Below, one piece after another: positions 22,333 through 33,540 of a stretch of 64,000 nucleotides of DNA (position 1 is the stretch's first letter; every line of letters starts with the position of its first letter). The stretch spans positions 43,382,036-43,446,035 of the forward strand of contig NC_030820.1 in the NCBI RefSeq assembly GCF_001704415.2, given 5' to 3'. The stretch comes from Capra hircus (taxonomy: Eukaryota; Chordata; Mammalia; Artiodactyla; Bovidae). The notes beneath the pieces were generated by a model. The model worked only from the letters and a program-made list of their open reading frames with translations, was not told the origin of the DNA and did no database searches. A program made the position numbers and the translations under genes.

Positions 22333-22790
22333 GGTGAAACCTGGCCTGGCACAGTGACACCCTGCCCTGCGGTGACACACAGGATAGTGACAGGCAAATC
22401 TGTTTCAGCCTGCAGCTCTATCTGCCGAGGACTCGCAATAATTTCTGTTATCTGTCATTTTTCTGTGCCACCTAGCTTACTTGGCTGTGTTGTTGGAATC
22501 TCTGAGTGGAGACTGAATGAAAGCAGCGCTTGTTTGCTGTGATTGGATCAGCTGTGATTGGATCAGTTACTCAGGGAGCCGAGCTATGCGAAGGGCCCGA
22601 AACCCACTCCACCCTGAGTCAGAGGTGGAGCATCCCTGGAGACCTGTTCTCATGACTCACCAGCTGCTATCTGCAAACAGCCTCTGGGGGAAATGCCAAG
22701 TAAGTGTTTACTCTCCACGGTTACTTCACCCTGCCACTCTTGCCTTGTTTTGGTTTGAACTGAAGAAACAACCACTAAAGTGAGAACAAA
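22333..22790. promoter_or_regulatory. unique block with CCAAT, AP-1 and E-box motifs (candidate)
   Basis: This GC-richer, repeat-free block holds a perfect 15-bp tandem duplication 'gctgtgattggatca' (22536-22565), giving two inverted CCAAT boxes. AP-1 consensus sites lie at 22615-22621 (TGAGTCA) and 22653-22659 (TGACTCA), and CAGCTG E-boxes at 22549-22554 and 22661-22666. A splice-donor-like 'caagtaagtg' follows at 22697-22706. The motif cluster looks like an enhancer or alternative promoter, but motif matches alone are weak evidence. The short open frame 22517-22783 is not recognisable. Confidence 0.3.
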
Positions 22791-23094
22791 ATGTGGTCAA
22801 GAATTTGTGCTTTCTCCTGATTATGAGGCTCTTTGGAGAGTCCCATGTGACTTCCCTGGGCTGGTCTGGGGATTTGCCTTTAGAGGGAATATGACAATCC
22901 AGGAAACAAAGATAGAAGTCATCAGTGTGAGGGAAGAGCTGGTTGGGATGGTGTGTGGGGTGGCTGATATACTTGTAGTATAAATCATGTTTATTGGTGC
23001 CATTCTTAAATAGAAGGCATTATAAATGAAGTCACATGATTTTATCTGTTTTTTTTAATACTGCTTTTAGGTTAACTTTTCCTTAAAGATATTT
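22791..23094. other. non-genic DNA
   Basis: Unique-looking; a 67-codon frame (22780-22983) has no domain. T-rich toward the right edge. Confidence 0.35.
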
Positions 23095-23515
23095 TTTTTT
23101 CAGAGAAGTTTTAGATTTGCAGAAAAGTTGAGAGGAAGGTGTAGAGATTTCCCATATTCCCTCTGTACTCCCCAAAGCCTCCCCATCAGTATCCCTACCA
23201 GATGGTCCCTGTGTTACAGCTAATGAACCTACATGGACGCGTCATCATCACCCGGAGCCTGTAGCTGACATGGGTCTCTCTTGGTGTTGCACGTTCTGTG
23301 GGTTTTGATAAAAATATAATGACATGTATCCACCATTACAGTGTTAAAAAGAGTAGTTTTACTTCCCTAAATATACTCTGTCTTCTTCCTTGTCCCCCCT
23401 TCCCCCCTCTCTAGCAATCCCTGATACTTTATATTCTCTACATAGTTCTGCCTTTTCCAGAACAGCATAGGGTTGGAATCGCATGTTTGTATAGTTTCAC
23501 TCTACACACTCTTAG
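23095..23515 (-). repeat. old L1 LINE 3' region (antisense)
   Basis: The order 'agaagttttagatttgcaga', 'agatttcccatattccctct', 'aatgaacctacatggacgcg', 'tctcttggtgttgcacgttc' and 'tctgccttttccagaacagc' parallels the antisense L1 copy at 40.1-41.2 kb. The two copies belong to the same or close L1 subfamilies. Confidence 0.7.
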
Positions 23516-24335
23516 AGGGATGGACAGGTTAAATACCAGGCAAGTGTTAAATGAAAAACAAAAATGCTTATGCTTGGAAATGACAAGTTCTCATTTATAA
23601 GTGTCACAAAACTTCATCCTATGTATTTCTGAATCATATGTTCTACACATATATGGATTCATTTTAAAGCAATTATCCCAGGTTTTTAAAGCAGATTTAA
23701 GAATATGATATGGTATAAAAAAGTCTAGACTAAGTTTTAATATTTGATGATGAAATCTCATAAAATAACACAACAACCATTGAGGTTATTAATGCTTGAT
23801 TTTCATGCCTCATGGTTCAGAATCTGCCATCAGGAAATACTGTGTAAGCCTGTTTGCTTTCAAATTAAATTTTTTCCCTTGTTTTCTTTTCAGTCTATTT
23901 GGTTCCCTAACTACCACTGTTGAGGCAGATATTTTAATTTGGTTATGGCCAAGGCAAGGCTGTGTTTATCACATTGCCCACATTTTTCCTTCAGACCAGC
24001 ACATGTAACTGAATTCTATGGGTGCTATTGAAAGCATGTCTAAGAAAGGCATTGGGCCTCAGTGTCTTTTACTGACTGTAAATAAATTGGTTGTGAGACT
24101 GGAGATCTGAAGGCTTTATTATATCAAAGCTGGCTCTGAGAAAATGCTGAATTTCATAAATAATAACAGCCAAAAGAAACTCAGATGTGTCAACTTCTGA
24201 AGCAAATTGGGACTTCGAATAACTTCCAAAGGAAGAAATGCTTTCACCAGCTGTAGAATTAAAATGCAGATGCTAGCCACACTTTGCACTCTTCATTAAA
24301 ATAAAACACTGACAAATGCAAAATCACTTGTAAAA
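23516..24335. other. non-genic DNA
   Basis: AT-rich, nothing recognised. Open frames of 61 and 70 codons have no domain. Confidence 0.4.
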
Positions 24336-24564
24336 GTGTGTGTGTGTGTGTGTGAGTGCTGTGTCTATCCTGCATGTCCAGCTCTTTGTGACTGAATGGA
24401 CTGAAGCCCACCAGGCTCCTCGGTCCATGGGGCTCTCCAGGCAAGAACAGTGAAGTGGGTAGCCATTCCCTTCTCCAGGGGATTTTCCCAACCTAGGGAT
24501 TGAACCCCCCCATCTCCTGCAGCTCCTGTATTGGCAGATGGATTCTTCACAGTCTGAGCCACCA
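24336..24564 (-). mobile_element. Bov-tA SINE with (TG)9 tail
   Basis: The (TG)n tract 24336-24354 is the reversed 3' tail; the body runs from 'ccagctctttgtgactgaat' to 'ttcacagtctgagccaccac'. The 133-codon reverse frame spanning this region is a SINE shadow extended into AT-rich DNA. Confidence 0.9.
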
Positions 24565-24890
24565 CATACATATATATATATACATACTGTGTACTCTTCA
24601 TATAGAAAACTACATGTATGTAAATATATACACAAACATAGACATGCATTTAAAAAGCATAGTACTAGGAAAAATAAGATATATACAAGTATAGTAAAGT
24701 ACATATGCAACATAAAAGTACACATGTAACAATATTATTAATACATATAGTGTTTTAACACATACAATGTAACACTGTTAATATTAATAGTGTATACTCA
24801 GTATATAGACTAATATATTTTAAAATATATTCTATATTAATGTATAATCTTCCAATGCACATTGTACTATATACTAGTATGTTTTTAAAA
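24565..24890. repeat. AT-rich low-complexity tract
   Basis: About 325 bp dominated by A and T with TA/CA-rich runs, including a perfect 20-bp palindrome at 24812-24831 (half-site 'aatatatttt'). Such tracts are often DNA-unwinding or matrix-attachment candidates, but nothing specific is shown. Confidence 0.7.
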
Positions 24891-25474
24891 AACCAAAAGA
24901 AGCTTAGGTTCTCTGTGTGTCCCTACATGTGACATCCATATTTTTCCTGGTTTATCTATCTGTGGTTACGATATTCTTTATCTGAGAACACATTTCTTAG
25001 TGCAGTCTGAAAGTCCCCGGGCTGGAGATCTCTGAGGAGAGGAAGGACCACAGGATTTTGTGATTTTGTAAACAACAATCTCCTTGGAGATTCCTACTAA
25101 GAGCGGATGAAGGATCACCAGGTACTTACTGAAGGTGAACAGTAGGGGGCAGAGGTGTCCACAATTCTGTTTTGCCGGCTCTGCGGCTCTGAGGCCAGGA
25201 ACTTTGACTTCAGACTGCTTACCACACAGAGTTTTTAGGTGAAGATTTCTTGTCTGTTCTCTTTCCAGCCTTGAAACAAATAACTTTTTTTATCTTGGTG
25301 AAGGTAATACAAGTTCTCCGAACAAAATTTGAAAAATATCTAAGGTACAAAAATAGAAACAAAACCAAAAATGACCACTGAAATTTCCATCGTCAAAGAA
25401 CAAATATTCTGATAATATTGTATTAGTTGCCTGTATACTTGTGTGTGTGTATATGTACATATGCAAAATTATAG
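24891..25474. other. non-genic DNA holding a CTCF-like motif
   Basis: Unique-looking. The segment 25.0-25.25 kb is GC-richer with CpGs and carries the motif listed separately. Confidence 0.4.
25139..25152 (+). promoter_or_regulatory. CTCF-like core motif
   Basis: The 14-mer 'acagtagggggcag' matches the CTCF core CCASYAGRKGGCRS at 13 of 14 positions; only the first C is missing. It lies outside any SINE or LINE that I recognise. A motif of this quality is a reasonable binding candidate, not proof. Confidence 0.45.
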
Positions 25475-25486
25475 TATGTACATAAT

Positions 25487-25714
25487 GAAGTGAAAGAAAG
25501 TGAAATGAAAGTGTTAGTTGCTCAGTTGTGTCCAACTCTTTGCAACCCCGTGGACTGTATACCACCAGGCTCCTCTGTCCATGGAATTCTCCAGGCAAGA
25601 ATACTGGAGTGGGTTGCCATTTCCTTCTCCAGGGAATCTTCCTGACGCAGGGATCGAACCTGGGTCTCCTTCATTGCAGGCAGATTCTTTACCGTCTAAG
25701 TCACCAGGGAAGCT
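25487..25714 (-). mobile_element. Bov-tA SINE with perfect target duplication
   Basis: Reverse copy from 'gaagtgaaagaaagtgaaat' to 'aagtcaccagggaagct'. Perfect 12-bp target copies 'tatgtacataat' at 25475-25486 and 25715-25726. The 192-codon forward frame starting at 25518 begins inside this SINE and runs on by chance. Confidence 0.97.
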
Positions 25715-25726
25715 TATGTACATAAT

Positions 25727-26993
25727 ACATACAATAACATATCAAATTACATTTTATATATCCTATTTATATCATATTGTATATATCATATTCATTCACA
25801 CACATACAGTTTTCAAAAATACAGATTGCTCTGAAATATTCAATTACATTTTGTTTCCTTTCTCATCTAACCTGTGTCTGGGTGGCCAACAGATAAAATT
25901 CCTTACAAAATATACCAGGCTAAGCACTCAACAAAAGGAGTTCAATACTGTAGTGACCTCAGGTTACATGAAGGAAAAAGAAGATGTATTTCCCTTTTCT
26001 TTTTTTCAGCACGTCTGGGTCACAGAGACCCAGGCACCAGTTCATTACAAACTCACGTTCTATTATATTTGTTGCAAAAAGCCTCAAGTTGCTTGAGAAT
26101 GTCAAAATCTTAGCACGCTCTATTGTCTACGAGCTCTGGTGTGATGTTCACTACGCTTGTATGAATTTTGTGCCTTAGAAATATCTGTCTTGGATATTCT
26201 ACCCTCTTGAAGACGTTTCCTTCAGGTTTTACTTGAAATATTTTTTATTCTTTTTTGTTCCCTATTGGGTAACTAGGAAAGCTTGACTAATATAATTGTT
26301 TAGACTGCCAAGAGTCAACAGTCAGAAATTAGATCAGTTAAACTGACTCTTTCCCTTAATAAATATTTAGTGAAATCCTACTACCATCTGATTCGTGGAT
26401 GAATGTTAAACAAGGTGGACTCTGCCAATGTTCTAGCCTCTGCCTGAAATGCCAGTCATGGCAGCAAAGTGGTGTTTTTCTCCATAACTTTTATGTATGC
26501 TAAGAAAAACCTTATTCTGAGTGTTACTGACTCAGGGACACAAGCCTTTGAGAATTTGCAGGTCTACAGGGAGGCTGGGAGTGTAGTCAGTCCCAGGGTT
26601 ACACCTCAGAGTACCTGCCTTGTGCTCTTGGGGCCCACTGAAGTGTTGTAAGGCCTTCCCATAAACACTGAGCCAATTAATTTAATCAAATTAACTTAAT
26701 TCAGTTAACATCAGATTCTGTGAGAGAATTTGTCAGATATTCTTGTGGATTAAAAAAAGATCTTCTCATTCAAGACATGTTACTGGAAATCAGATATCCG
26801 TGTGCAAAAAGTAAACAACATTAGGAAATAAATCTTACTTTATGTGGAACTGCATGTAAAAAAGCAAAACTTTAAAAATGTAGAAGAAAAATATACAAGT
26901 CTCTTTATGTCCAAAAAGGAAAAAACAATTACTTAAACCAACTGTAAAGGAAAAAAAATGAATGCAGTCAATTTACCAATAAACAAAAATTAG
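25727..26993. other. non-genic DNA
   Basis: AT-rich, no repeat recognised; several overlapping frames of 60-79 codons without domains. Confidence 0.4.
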
Positions 26994-27003
26994 TATATTA
27001 AAT

Positions 27004-27230
27004 GGGCTTCCCTTGTGGCTCAGATGGTAAAGAACCCACCTGCCAATGCAGGAGATGGAAGAGATTCGGGTTCAATCCCTGGGTCAGGAAGATCCCCTGG
27101 CGAAGGAAATGGCAACCCACTCCAGTATTCTTGCCTGGGAAGTCCCATATGGATAGAGGAGCCTGGCAGGCTACAGTCCACAGGGTCACAAAGAGTCGGA
27201 CACGACCGAGCAACTGAACAACAACAGCAA
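27004..27230 (+). mobile_element. Bov-tA SINE
   Basis: Complete copy from 'gggcttcccttgtggctcag' to 'acgaccgagcaactgaacaa' plus a CAA-rich tail. Target copies 'tatattaaat' at 26994-27003 and 27231-27240 are identical. Low divergence suggests a relatively young insertion. Confidence 0.97.
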
Positions 27231-27240
27231 TATATTAAAT

Positions 27241-29695
27241 ATTTGATTAAAAGTCCCCAAATAACAAGCCACAATGGGAAGAATCAATAGATTGACAGTG
27301 CATGTAATCTCTAAATAAAACTAGCAGTCAAACTACTTGAAGTTCTCTAACACAGTTCTTAGAAAAAGAACAGGAAAGGGGGGAAAAAGCAAAGAATAAG
27401 AAGAGCAATTCACAGAAGAATTTTTATCAGTCAATAAAGTGATGCAGAAGTGTTAAAATAGTGAAAGTGGAAATAAACTGAGTGTTGATTAGCAGAATAG
27501 ATGAGTATAGTTTTGTATTTGTAAACTATATTATTCTCTGAATTTTTGTGTTGCTGAAATTGTTTATTAAAATAGTCTTTCGTGGTCGCCATGAAATTTT
27601 TTCATCTTGTTTTATGTCCCTGGATATGTTCTAGTGTTTTTGAGATTATAGTCTATGGGAACTTGAATAGAATTTGTATCCTACTGTGTCTGAAAATTGT
27701 ATAAATCTCGATTATGTTGAATTGGTTCATAGTGCTTTTCAGGCCTGCTATATCCTTCTCCTTTTCTGTATATTCATTCTAATATTTTTTGAGAGTTTGA
27801 TATAGAAACTTCAACTAAAAATCTTAATTTATCTACTTGAAAAATAATTGTAGTAGAATTGAGTGGAACTATTTGTAACCTTGTTCTGTATTTTCCAAGT
27901 CTCCTATAAATGTGTTATCATACTTTCATAATTTGAAAAATAAATAAAATATAAAAAAGCTAGTCTTTGTCCTTCTTCCAACAACTTAGAGCCGATAAAA
28001 GGGTCTGGTGCTAACCACTTAGGTTAAAATGTATGTGCCAATGGAGAGAAGTGGATTTAGTATCTTTGTTTACAATTTCTCAGGGAATATGATTTTAAAA
28101 ACAAAAGAACTGAACTAAACGAACTGAATTTATACAAAAGAAAATGTGTGCTTTTGATCAACATCCTGATGCCCCTGAAATCTTAGGTATTTTCTGCCCA
28201 AGGAGGAGAGATCTAAATGGAAAGTTGCTTTCTAATCATGCATTTGTGTTTGAGTGAACTCTAATCTCAGGGAAGAGCGGTGAGTTCATGGAATATTAAG
28301 ATCTGAAGAAAGGTAATTCCCAGGACAAAAATATGAGCCAGAAGGAAGGGACCAGATGATATTAATGTACCTGTTTGGAAGACAGGCAAGGTGGCCAAGT
28401 TTAAGGGCTGTGAGGAAGGTGATTAGGGAAAAAAGTCCAGACCACTGAGTGCCGAAGGAAAAAAAAAAAAAATCTGGTCACCATCTTCCAAAAATACGGA
28501 TCTGATCTTACTTGCCTTCAACAGCTTTGCCCAGTTGCTTATATTTTTGGTTTCATACTCTTTCCAGAGCAAGTTTGGTAAGACTGAAAAGCTATTACTG
28601 TGATTCCAAAGCTTTGGCATAGATCATTTGTATGACTCTGCCCCTTGCCTCCTCTCTGGATATTTCTTGTGCTGTTCTAGCATTCACTGAATATAGTGGG
28701 CAAAAAGATGATGTTGCTAATGGCTCTGAGATTCCATCTAAATTTAAAATAGCTCCTTGCAATTAACTCATAGGTAAATCTTTTTAATACCTTAAAATTC
28801 ATAGAGGGGGTTCCAGTCCTGGATCCTGTGTATGACTCAGTGTTGTGCAGAGCCTAAAACCTCAGGGTGGGACCCAGGACATGCCAGACCAGTGACGACA
28901 GATGGAATTTCCTCATCTTTTAATTACTGCTTGTGAAGCAGATCAGTGGCCAAAGGGAACTGCATGTGATTTCACAATGCCATTGTGTCCTCGGGCTACC
29001 ATCATGGCTGCACAGAATTTCAGGTGGTGGTAGTGATATTGCTGAGATTGCTTTTCAAGATTATTTTATTAAATTTATCTAGTCATTAGATTAAATAACA
29101 TTGACTTCACGAAATGATTATTTGGTGCCATTTAGCAATAGGCTGTGTTGCATTGAAATGTTTTTATATTACAGGCAAAACAATGTAAAAATGGGACATC
29201 TTATCAATCTATGAACTTGTACTGAGTGAGATACAACCTTAACACTTTACAAAATTCAGGAACAAAATCTATCGAATCTGTTTGAAAACATATATGCATG
29301 TTTAAACAAGACGTGAGTTTATTTCTCCACTATGTAGCTGCAAATTTCTTTTTCATTTTCTTTATTTAATTTTTATTAATGAAGAACCCTTCACTTTAAA
29401 TTTTAACTCCACATTTTTACATAGTTCCTAAGAGAAAATTAGTAAATAAAAACTGATGAGAGCAATAGGTGTTTTTCTCCCCAGCAACCTCCAATACATG
29501 GAGGATAGCCAGCCTCCCTTATGTCACAAAAACTGAGCTGAGAGCTTCATGTTTTACTGGCTTGAGAGATCCTCGGTCTGTCAAGCCCCATAGACTGCTT
29601 TGTTTCCTAATTTGCATCATTATGGAAACAGAAGACTGTAGGATGAAAGTTTGGAGGATAGATTCTGGCTGTATAAGGTAGTGAAAGCTGGCTGA
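27241..29695. other. non-genic DNA, longest stretch without a confident repeat before 48.9 kb
   Basis: About 2.45 kb. The T-rich part 27.5-27.95 kb may be a decayed antisense LINE but I cannot align it by eye. An A14 run sits at about 28457-28470. A 70-codon frame (29469-29681) has no domain. Confidence 0.4.
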
Positions 29696-29763
29696 CTATG
29701 GAGAGCAGTATGGAGTTTCTCTGAAAACTAAAAATAGAACTTTCATATGACCTGGTGATTCCA

Positions 29764-29767
<4 letters not shown>

Positions 29768-29795
<28 letters not shown>

Positions 29796-30057
29796 AAGTC
29801 GCTTCAGTCGTGTCTGACTCTGTGCGACCCCATAGATGGCAGCCCACCAGGCTCCCCCATCCCTGGGATTCTCCAGACAAGAACACTGGAGTGGGTTGCC
29901 ATTTCCTTCTCCAATGCATGAAAGTGAAAAGTGAAAGTGAAGTCGCTCAGTCGTGTCCGACTTTTAGAGAACCCATGGACTGCAGCCCACCAGGCTCCTC
30001 CATCCATGGGATTTTCCAGGCAAGAGTACTGGAGTGGGGTGCCATTGCCTTCTCCGT
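29768..30057 (-). mobile_element. BOV-A2 SINE inside L1
   Basis: Reverse copy: a (TGC)9 tract at left is the reversed CAG tail, then 'gtcgcttcagtcgtgtctga', the linker 'agtgaaaagtgaaagtgaag', and the second unit ending 'gtgccattgccttctcc'. Imperfect target copies 'ccactcctg' (29761-29769) and 'ccatccctg' (30058-30066). Confidence 0.96.
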
Positions 30058-30300
30058 CCATCCCTGAGTATATATCAAAACAAACAACCAAAACTGCCAA
30101 CTTGAAAAGATATATGCACCCTAATGTTCATTGCAAAACTATTTACAACAGCAAAGATGTGGAATCAACCAAAGTGTCCATCAACAGAGGAAGGGATAAA
30201 GAAGGTGGGGTACATATGCACAGTGGCATACTACTCAGCCATAAAAGAATGACGTAATACCAGTGCATCAGCATGGATGGCCCAGAGATTGTCAGACTAT

Positions 30301-30902
30301 TGCTGGGGTCCTAAAGGACTGGAACCTAGTGGTCCAGAGTTGACCGATAAGAAAGTAAAGGAGAGAGAAAGAGGCTGATATTCCTTGGTTTACGCAGAAA
30401 GCCAATAAAGCCCCTGGCACGGGGCTTGCTCTGTTCACAGAGGCCTCAGGCGCCCTCTTGATGGGGTGAAGGCACAGAGCGCCTTCTCGAGAGGGTCTTA
30501 GAAGCCCGGGCAGGAAAGTGAACTCAGAGAGGCTCTGCACTCCAAGGGATCAGCCTGAAAAAGAGAGAGTGGGAGAGAGAGACAAAGAGACAAAGAAAGT
30601 AAGACACGGTGACCAAAGCTCTGATTGAGCAGAGGTGTTTTACTCAACGTTGTGTAGGTGTTTATACTGCCTTACAAGATAGCTATTTTCAGCAGAGATA
30701 TTACCATATGGTTCATAAAAAGGAAGAGGGTACTTATCACCAGATAGAAAAACTAATGAAGGAAATGCCTGGATTCCTCAGCCCCCGGGAGAGGCTTGCC
30801 TCTCCTCTTAATTCCTTATGTTCAGGAATTAATAAGGAACAGAGAATTCTTGACAGATCCAAAACAGCACATAGGAAGCCTCCTGTTAAATGCTTCCTGA
30901 CA
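30301..30902 (-). mobile_element. solo endogenous retrovirus LTR inside L1
   Basis: A 602-bp unit starting 'tgctggggtcctaaaggact' and ending 'aatgcttcctgaca', so TG...CA in both readings. On the reverse strand it has a TATA-like box (complement of 30661-30666) about 240 bp from that strand's start, which suggests reverse orientation. It is flanked by 'ctat' and 'ctaa', which fits a 4-bp target duplication with one change, and the host L1 resumes exactly on the other side. No internal retroviral genes are present. Class is uncertain; a 4-bp duplication would favour class I. Confidence 0.8.
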
Positions 30903-31396
30903 CTAAGTCAAGTAAGTCAGATAGAGAAAGACAAATATATGATATCACTTACCTGTGGAATCTAAAAAAAAAAACAGGTTTAAATGAGCTTATATACAAA
31001 TCAGAAATAAACTCACAGACATGGAAAGCAAACTTAGGGTAACCAAAAAGGAAGAGAGAGGAGGGATAAATTAGATGTTTGGAATGGACAGATACATACT
31101 ACTATGTATAAAATAGATAACCTGCAAGGACCTACTATAGAGCACAGGTAACTATATTCAATATCTTGTAGTAAACTATAATGGAAAAGAATCTGAAAAA
31201 GAAATATTTGTATAACTGAATCATTTTGCTGTTCACATGAAATTAACATGAAAATTATACTGCGATTAAAGGAAGAAAAAAAAAAAAACACCTCTCTGTC
31301 TAGAGGAAGCAGGTAAACAAGGGAATATACAGCAGAGGTGCACATCCCAGTGGCCTGGACGATGTCAGACAGTCAAGATGCTGGGTTTAGGGAGCA

Positions 31397-31571
31397 CGAG
31401 CGACTTCACTTTCAATTTCACTTTCATGTGTTGGAGAAGGAAATGGCAACCCATTCCAGTGTTCTTGCCTGGAGAATCCCAGGGACGGGGGAGCCTAGTG
31501 GGCTGCCGTCTATGGGGTCACACAGAGTCAAACACGACTGAAGCGACTTAGCAGCAGCAGCAGCAGCAGCA
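31397..31571 (+). mobile_element. BOV-A2 SINE, second unit only
   Basis: Begins in the linker 'cgacttcactttcaatttca', continues with 'ggagaaggaaatggcaaccc' and ends in a CAG-repeat tail. The first unit is absent, so this is a 5'-truncated insertion. Confidence 0.94.
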
Positions 31572-32655
31572 ATCATGCCCAAGTTTTGCTCAGCTGGAAA
31601 TACCTTCCTGCTCAAAAACAAGCCCCGCCTTCCTGAGGAAGGAGGAGGTCCTGGGAAATCAGAGAGGGGAAAATAAAATGAAAACGTAAGCTGAAATGGA
31701 GCTTTTGGATGGCGTAGTATATTGAGAACGTGAGAAAGCAGAAGAGAATGGTGATCCAGGGAGCTGCTTACCCATGAAATGAATATTTATTGAGCAGGTT
31801 AATCGTCCCCTGTCTATTGAGGCAGAATCCGGATTAGTCATACACTTCAGGTGACAGCCTTGCCAAAATACCCTCTAGATTAGCCAAGGGGGTGCACAGC
31901 CTTGCAAAGCAAATTCAAATATTACAGCGAACATCTTTCCAGAATGCACTGTCTTTCCCCTGACAAACCTTCTGCCTTCTGTTTTCACCTAGAGCATTAT
32001 GCTTGAGATGGAAAGCGACAGTGTGTATGCAGCCCTATTACTTTCACGTCAGGGGACTGATTACAGTGACAGACAGGTTTATAATGTGTCATGCTTCCCA
32101 ACATAAAAGTCACATTTCTCCTAAAATCATTTAATATTTCATTCCTAGAATACTCAGTGATGTCAACAATCTGAGCCCTTTTACTTTGCGTTGTATAAAG
32201 AAGAAAAAGAAAACATCAATATCCATCTAAATCCCACAGCTGTCACTTAAAATCAAGTAGCAGATAATAGCGCCTGGCAGCCACCAGAATGCTCAGTATT
32301 TTTATGATTCAGAAAATATCACAATAAGGTTAAACAAATAGTATTTTTTATTAAATGTCACTCAATCCTAGGGCTTCTTATTCATCTATTCATCTGTGTT
32401 TCACTCAAGTGACTCAAAGATGGTAGTTGCAATCAAAAGGCATCTTGAGCAGATACCTGCGAATTCTGTCTGTCAGTCTTACTTGGGAAGTAAAAGAATA
32501 ATAAGAAAAAAAACCCAGGGCAGGTGCAGAAAAATGGCCTGATGAGATAGAAGGTGAAAACTTTGAGTCGTGCATTGAAGTAAAGCAAATACTTTTTAAA
32601 GGTTAAAATTAGTTGGCAAAGAAACTTAGGAGTCCTACATGGCTCTTTCCTTTCT
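31572..32655. other. non-genic DNA
   Basis: Unique-looking, moderately AT-rich, with no recognised repeat or gene. Confidence 0.4.
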
Positions 32656-32672
32656 GAATCCATGCATTTTCT

Positions 32673-32862
32673 AACTGTTATATATAGAATAAATAAACAA
32701 CAAGGTCTTACTGTATAGCATGGGGAACTGTATTCAATATTTTGTGAAAAACCATAATGCACAAGGATATGAATATATATATATGTATTATAACTGATCA
32801 CTTGTATACACAAAATTATGCAATATTATAAATCAACTCTGCATCAATAATATTTAAAAAAA
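32673..32862 (+). mobile_element. short L1 3' end with 17-bp perfect target duplication
   Basis: A 190-bp 5'-truncated L1: 'agaataaataaacaacaagg', 'gtatagcatggggaactgta', ending in an A-rich tail. The 17-mer 'gaatccatgcattttct' flanks it identically at 32656-32672 and 32863-32879, the hallmark of target-primed reverse transcription. Confidence 0.95.
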
Positions 32863-33041
32863 GAATCCATGCATTTTCTGCATAAAGAACACAGGCAGTG
32901 TTCCTTTGACTGTGCTTTGCAGATATTGCCTTTTTTTTTTTTTTTGTCACAAATTGAGGGTTGGTGACAACTCTGCATCCAGCAACTAATCGGCACCATT
33001 TTCCCAAGAGCATCTGTTCCCTTCGTGTCTCTGTTGCATTT

Positions 33042-33230
33042 GTGAGAGTCGTTCAGTCGTGTCCGACTCTCTGTGACCACATGGACTCTACAGTCCATGG
33101 AATTCTCCAGGCCAGAATACTGGAGTGGTAGCTGTTCCCTTCTCGGGTGGATCTTCCCTACCCAGGAATCAAACCAGGGTCTCCTGCATTGCAGGCAGAT
33201 TCTTTACCAACTGAGCTACCAGCGAAGCCT
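33042..33230 (-). mobile_element. Bov-tA SINE
   Basis: Reverse copy from 'gtgagagtcgttcagtcgtg' to 'ccaactgagctaccagcgaa'. It has the 'ggaattctccaggccagaat' variant seen in the neighbour at 33.4 kb and at 40.4 kb, so these share a subfamily. Confidence 0.93.
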
Positions 33231-33344
33231 GGTATTTTGTAATTCCAGATATATACTTCACACTTTTTCATCTTTATCATATTTGCTATGATGACCTATG
33301 ATCACTGATCTTTGCTCTTTTATGATTGTTTGAGGGGCCATGAA

Positions 33345-33540
33345 GTGAAGTGAAAGTCACTCGGTCGTGTCTGATTCTTTGTGACCCCATGGACTATACA
33401 GTCCATGGAATTCTCCAGGCCAGAATACTGGAGTGGGTAGCCTATCCTTTCTCCAGGGGATCTTCCCAACCCAAGAATCGAACTGGGGTCTCCTGCATTG
33501 CAGGCAGATTCTTTACCAACTGAGCTATCAGGGAAGCCCA
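33345..33540 (-). mobile_element. Bov-tA SINE with perfect target duplication
   Basis: Reverse copy from 'gtgaagtgaaagtcactcgg' to 'gctatcagggaagccca'. Identical 12-bp target copies 'aggggccatgaa' at 33333-33344 and 33541-33552. Confidence 0.97.

Larger units (their letters stand above)
29696..31289 (+). mobile_element. L1 LINE 3' UTR with two nested insertions
   Basis: Three pieces (29696-29767, 30058-30300, 30903-31289) form a continuous L1 3' end: 'gagagcagtatggagtttct', 'aatgttcattgcaaaactat', 'ccatcaacagaggaagggat', 'atggaaaagaatctgaaaaa' and a terminal A13 tract. A BOV-A2 and a solo LTR interrupt it. Confidence 0.9.

Noticed and set aside
24324..24725. 133-codon reverse open frame
   Set aside because: It spans a Bov-tA copy, its TG tail and the AT-rich tract; residues are those of translated SINE.
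25518..26096. 192-codon forward open frame, the longest in the window
   Set aside because: Its first third is a Bov-tA SINE read in reverse, and the rest is AT-rich DNA without a domain.
27004..27090. tRNA-like sequences at SINE starts
   Set aside because: These are tRNA-derived SINE heads with degenerate arms, not functional tRNA genes. The same applies to all Bov-tA, CHR-1 and CHR-2 heads.
30403..30408. AATAAA on the forward strand of the solo LTR as evidence for forward orientation
   Set aside because: No TATA-like box precedes it on that strand, whereas the reverse strand has one in a sensible position.
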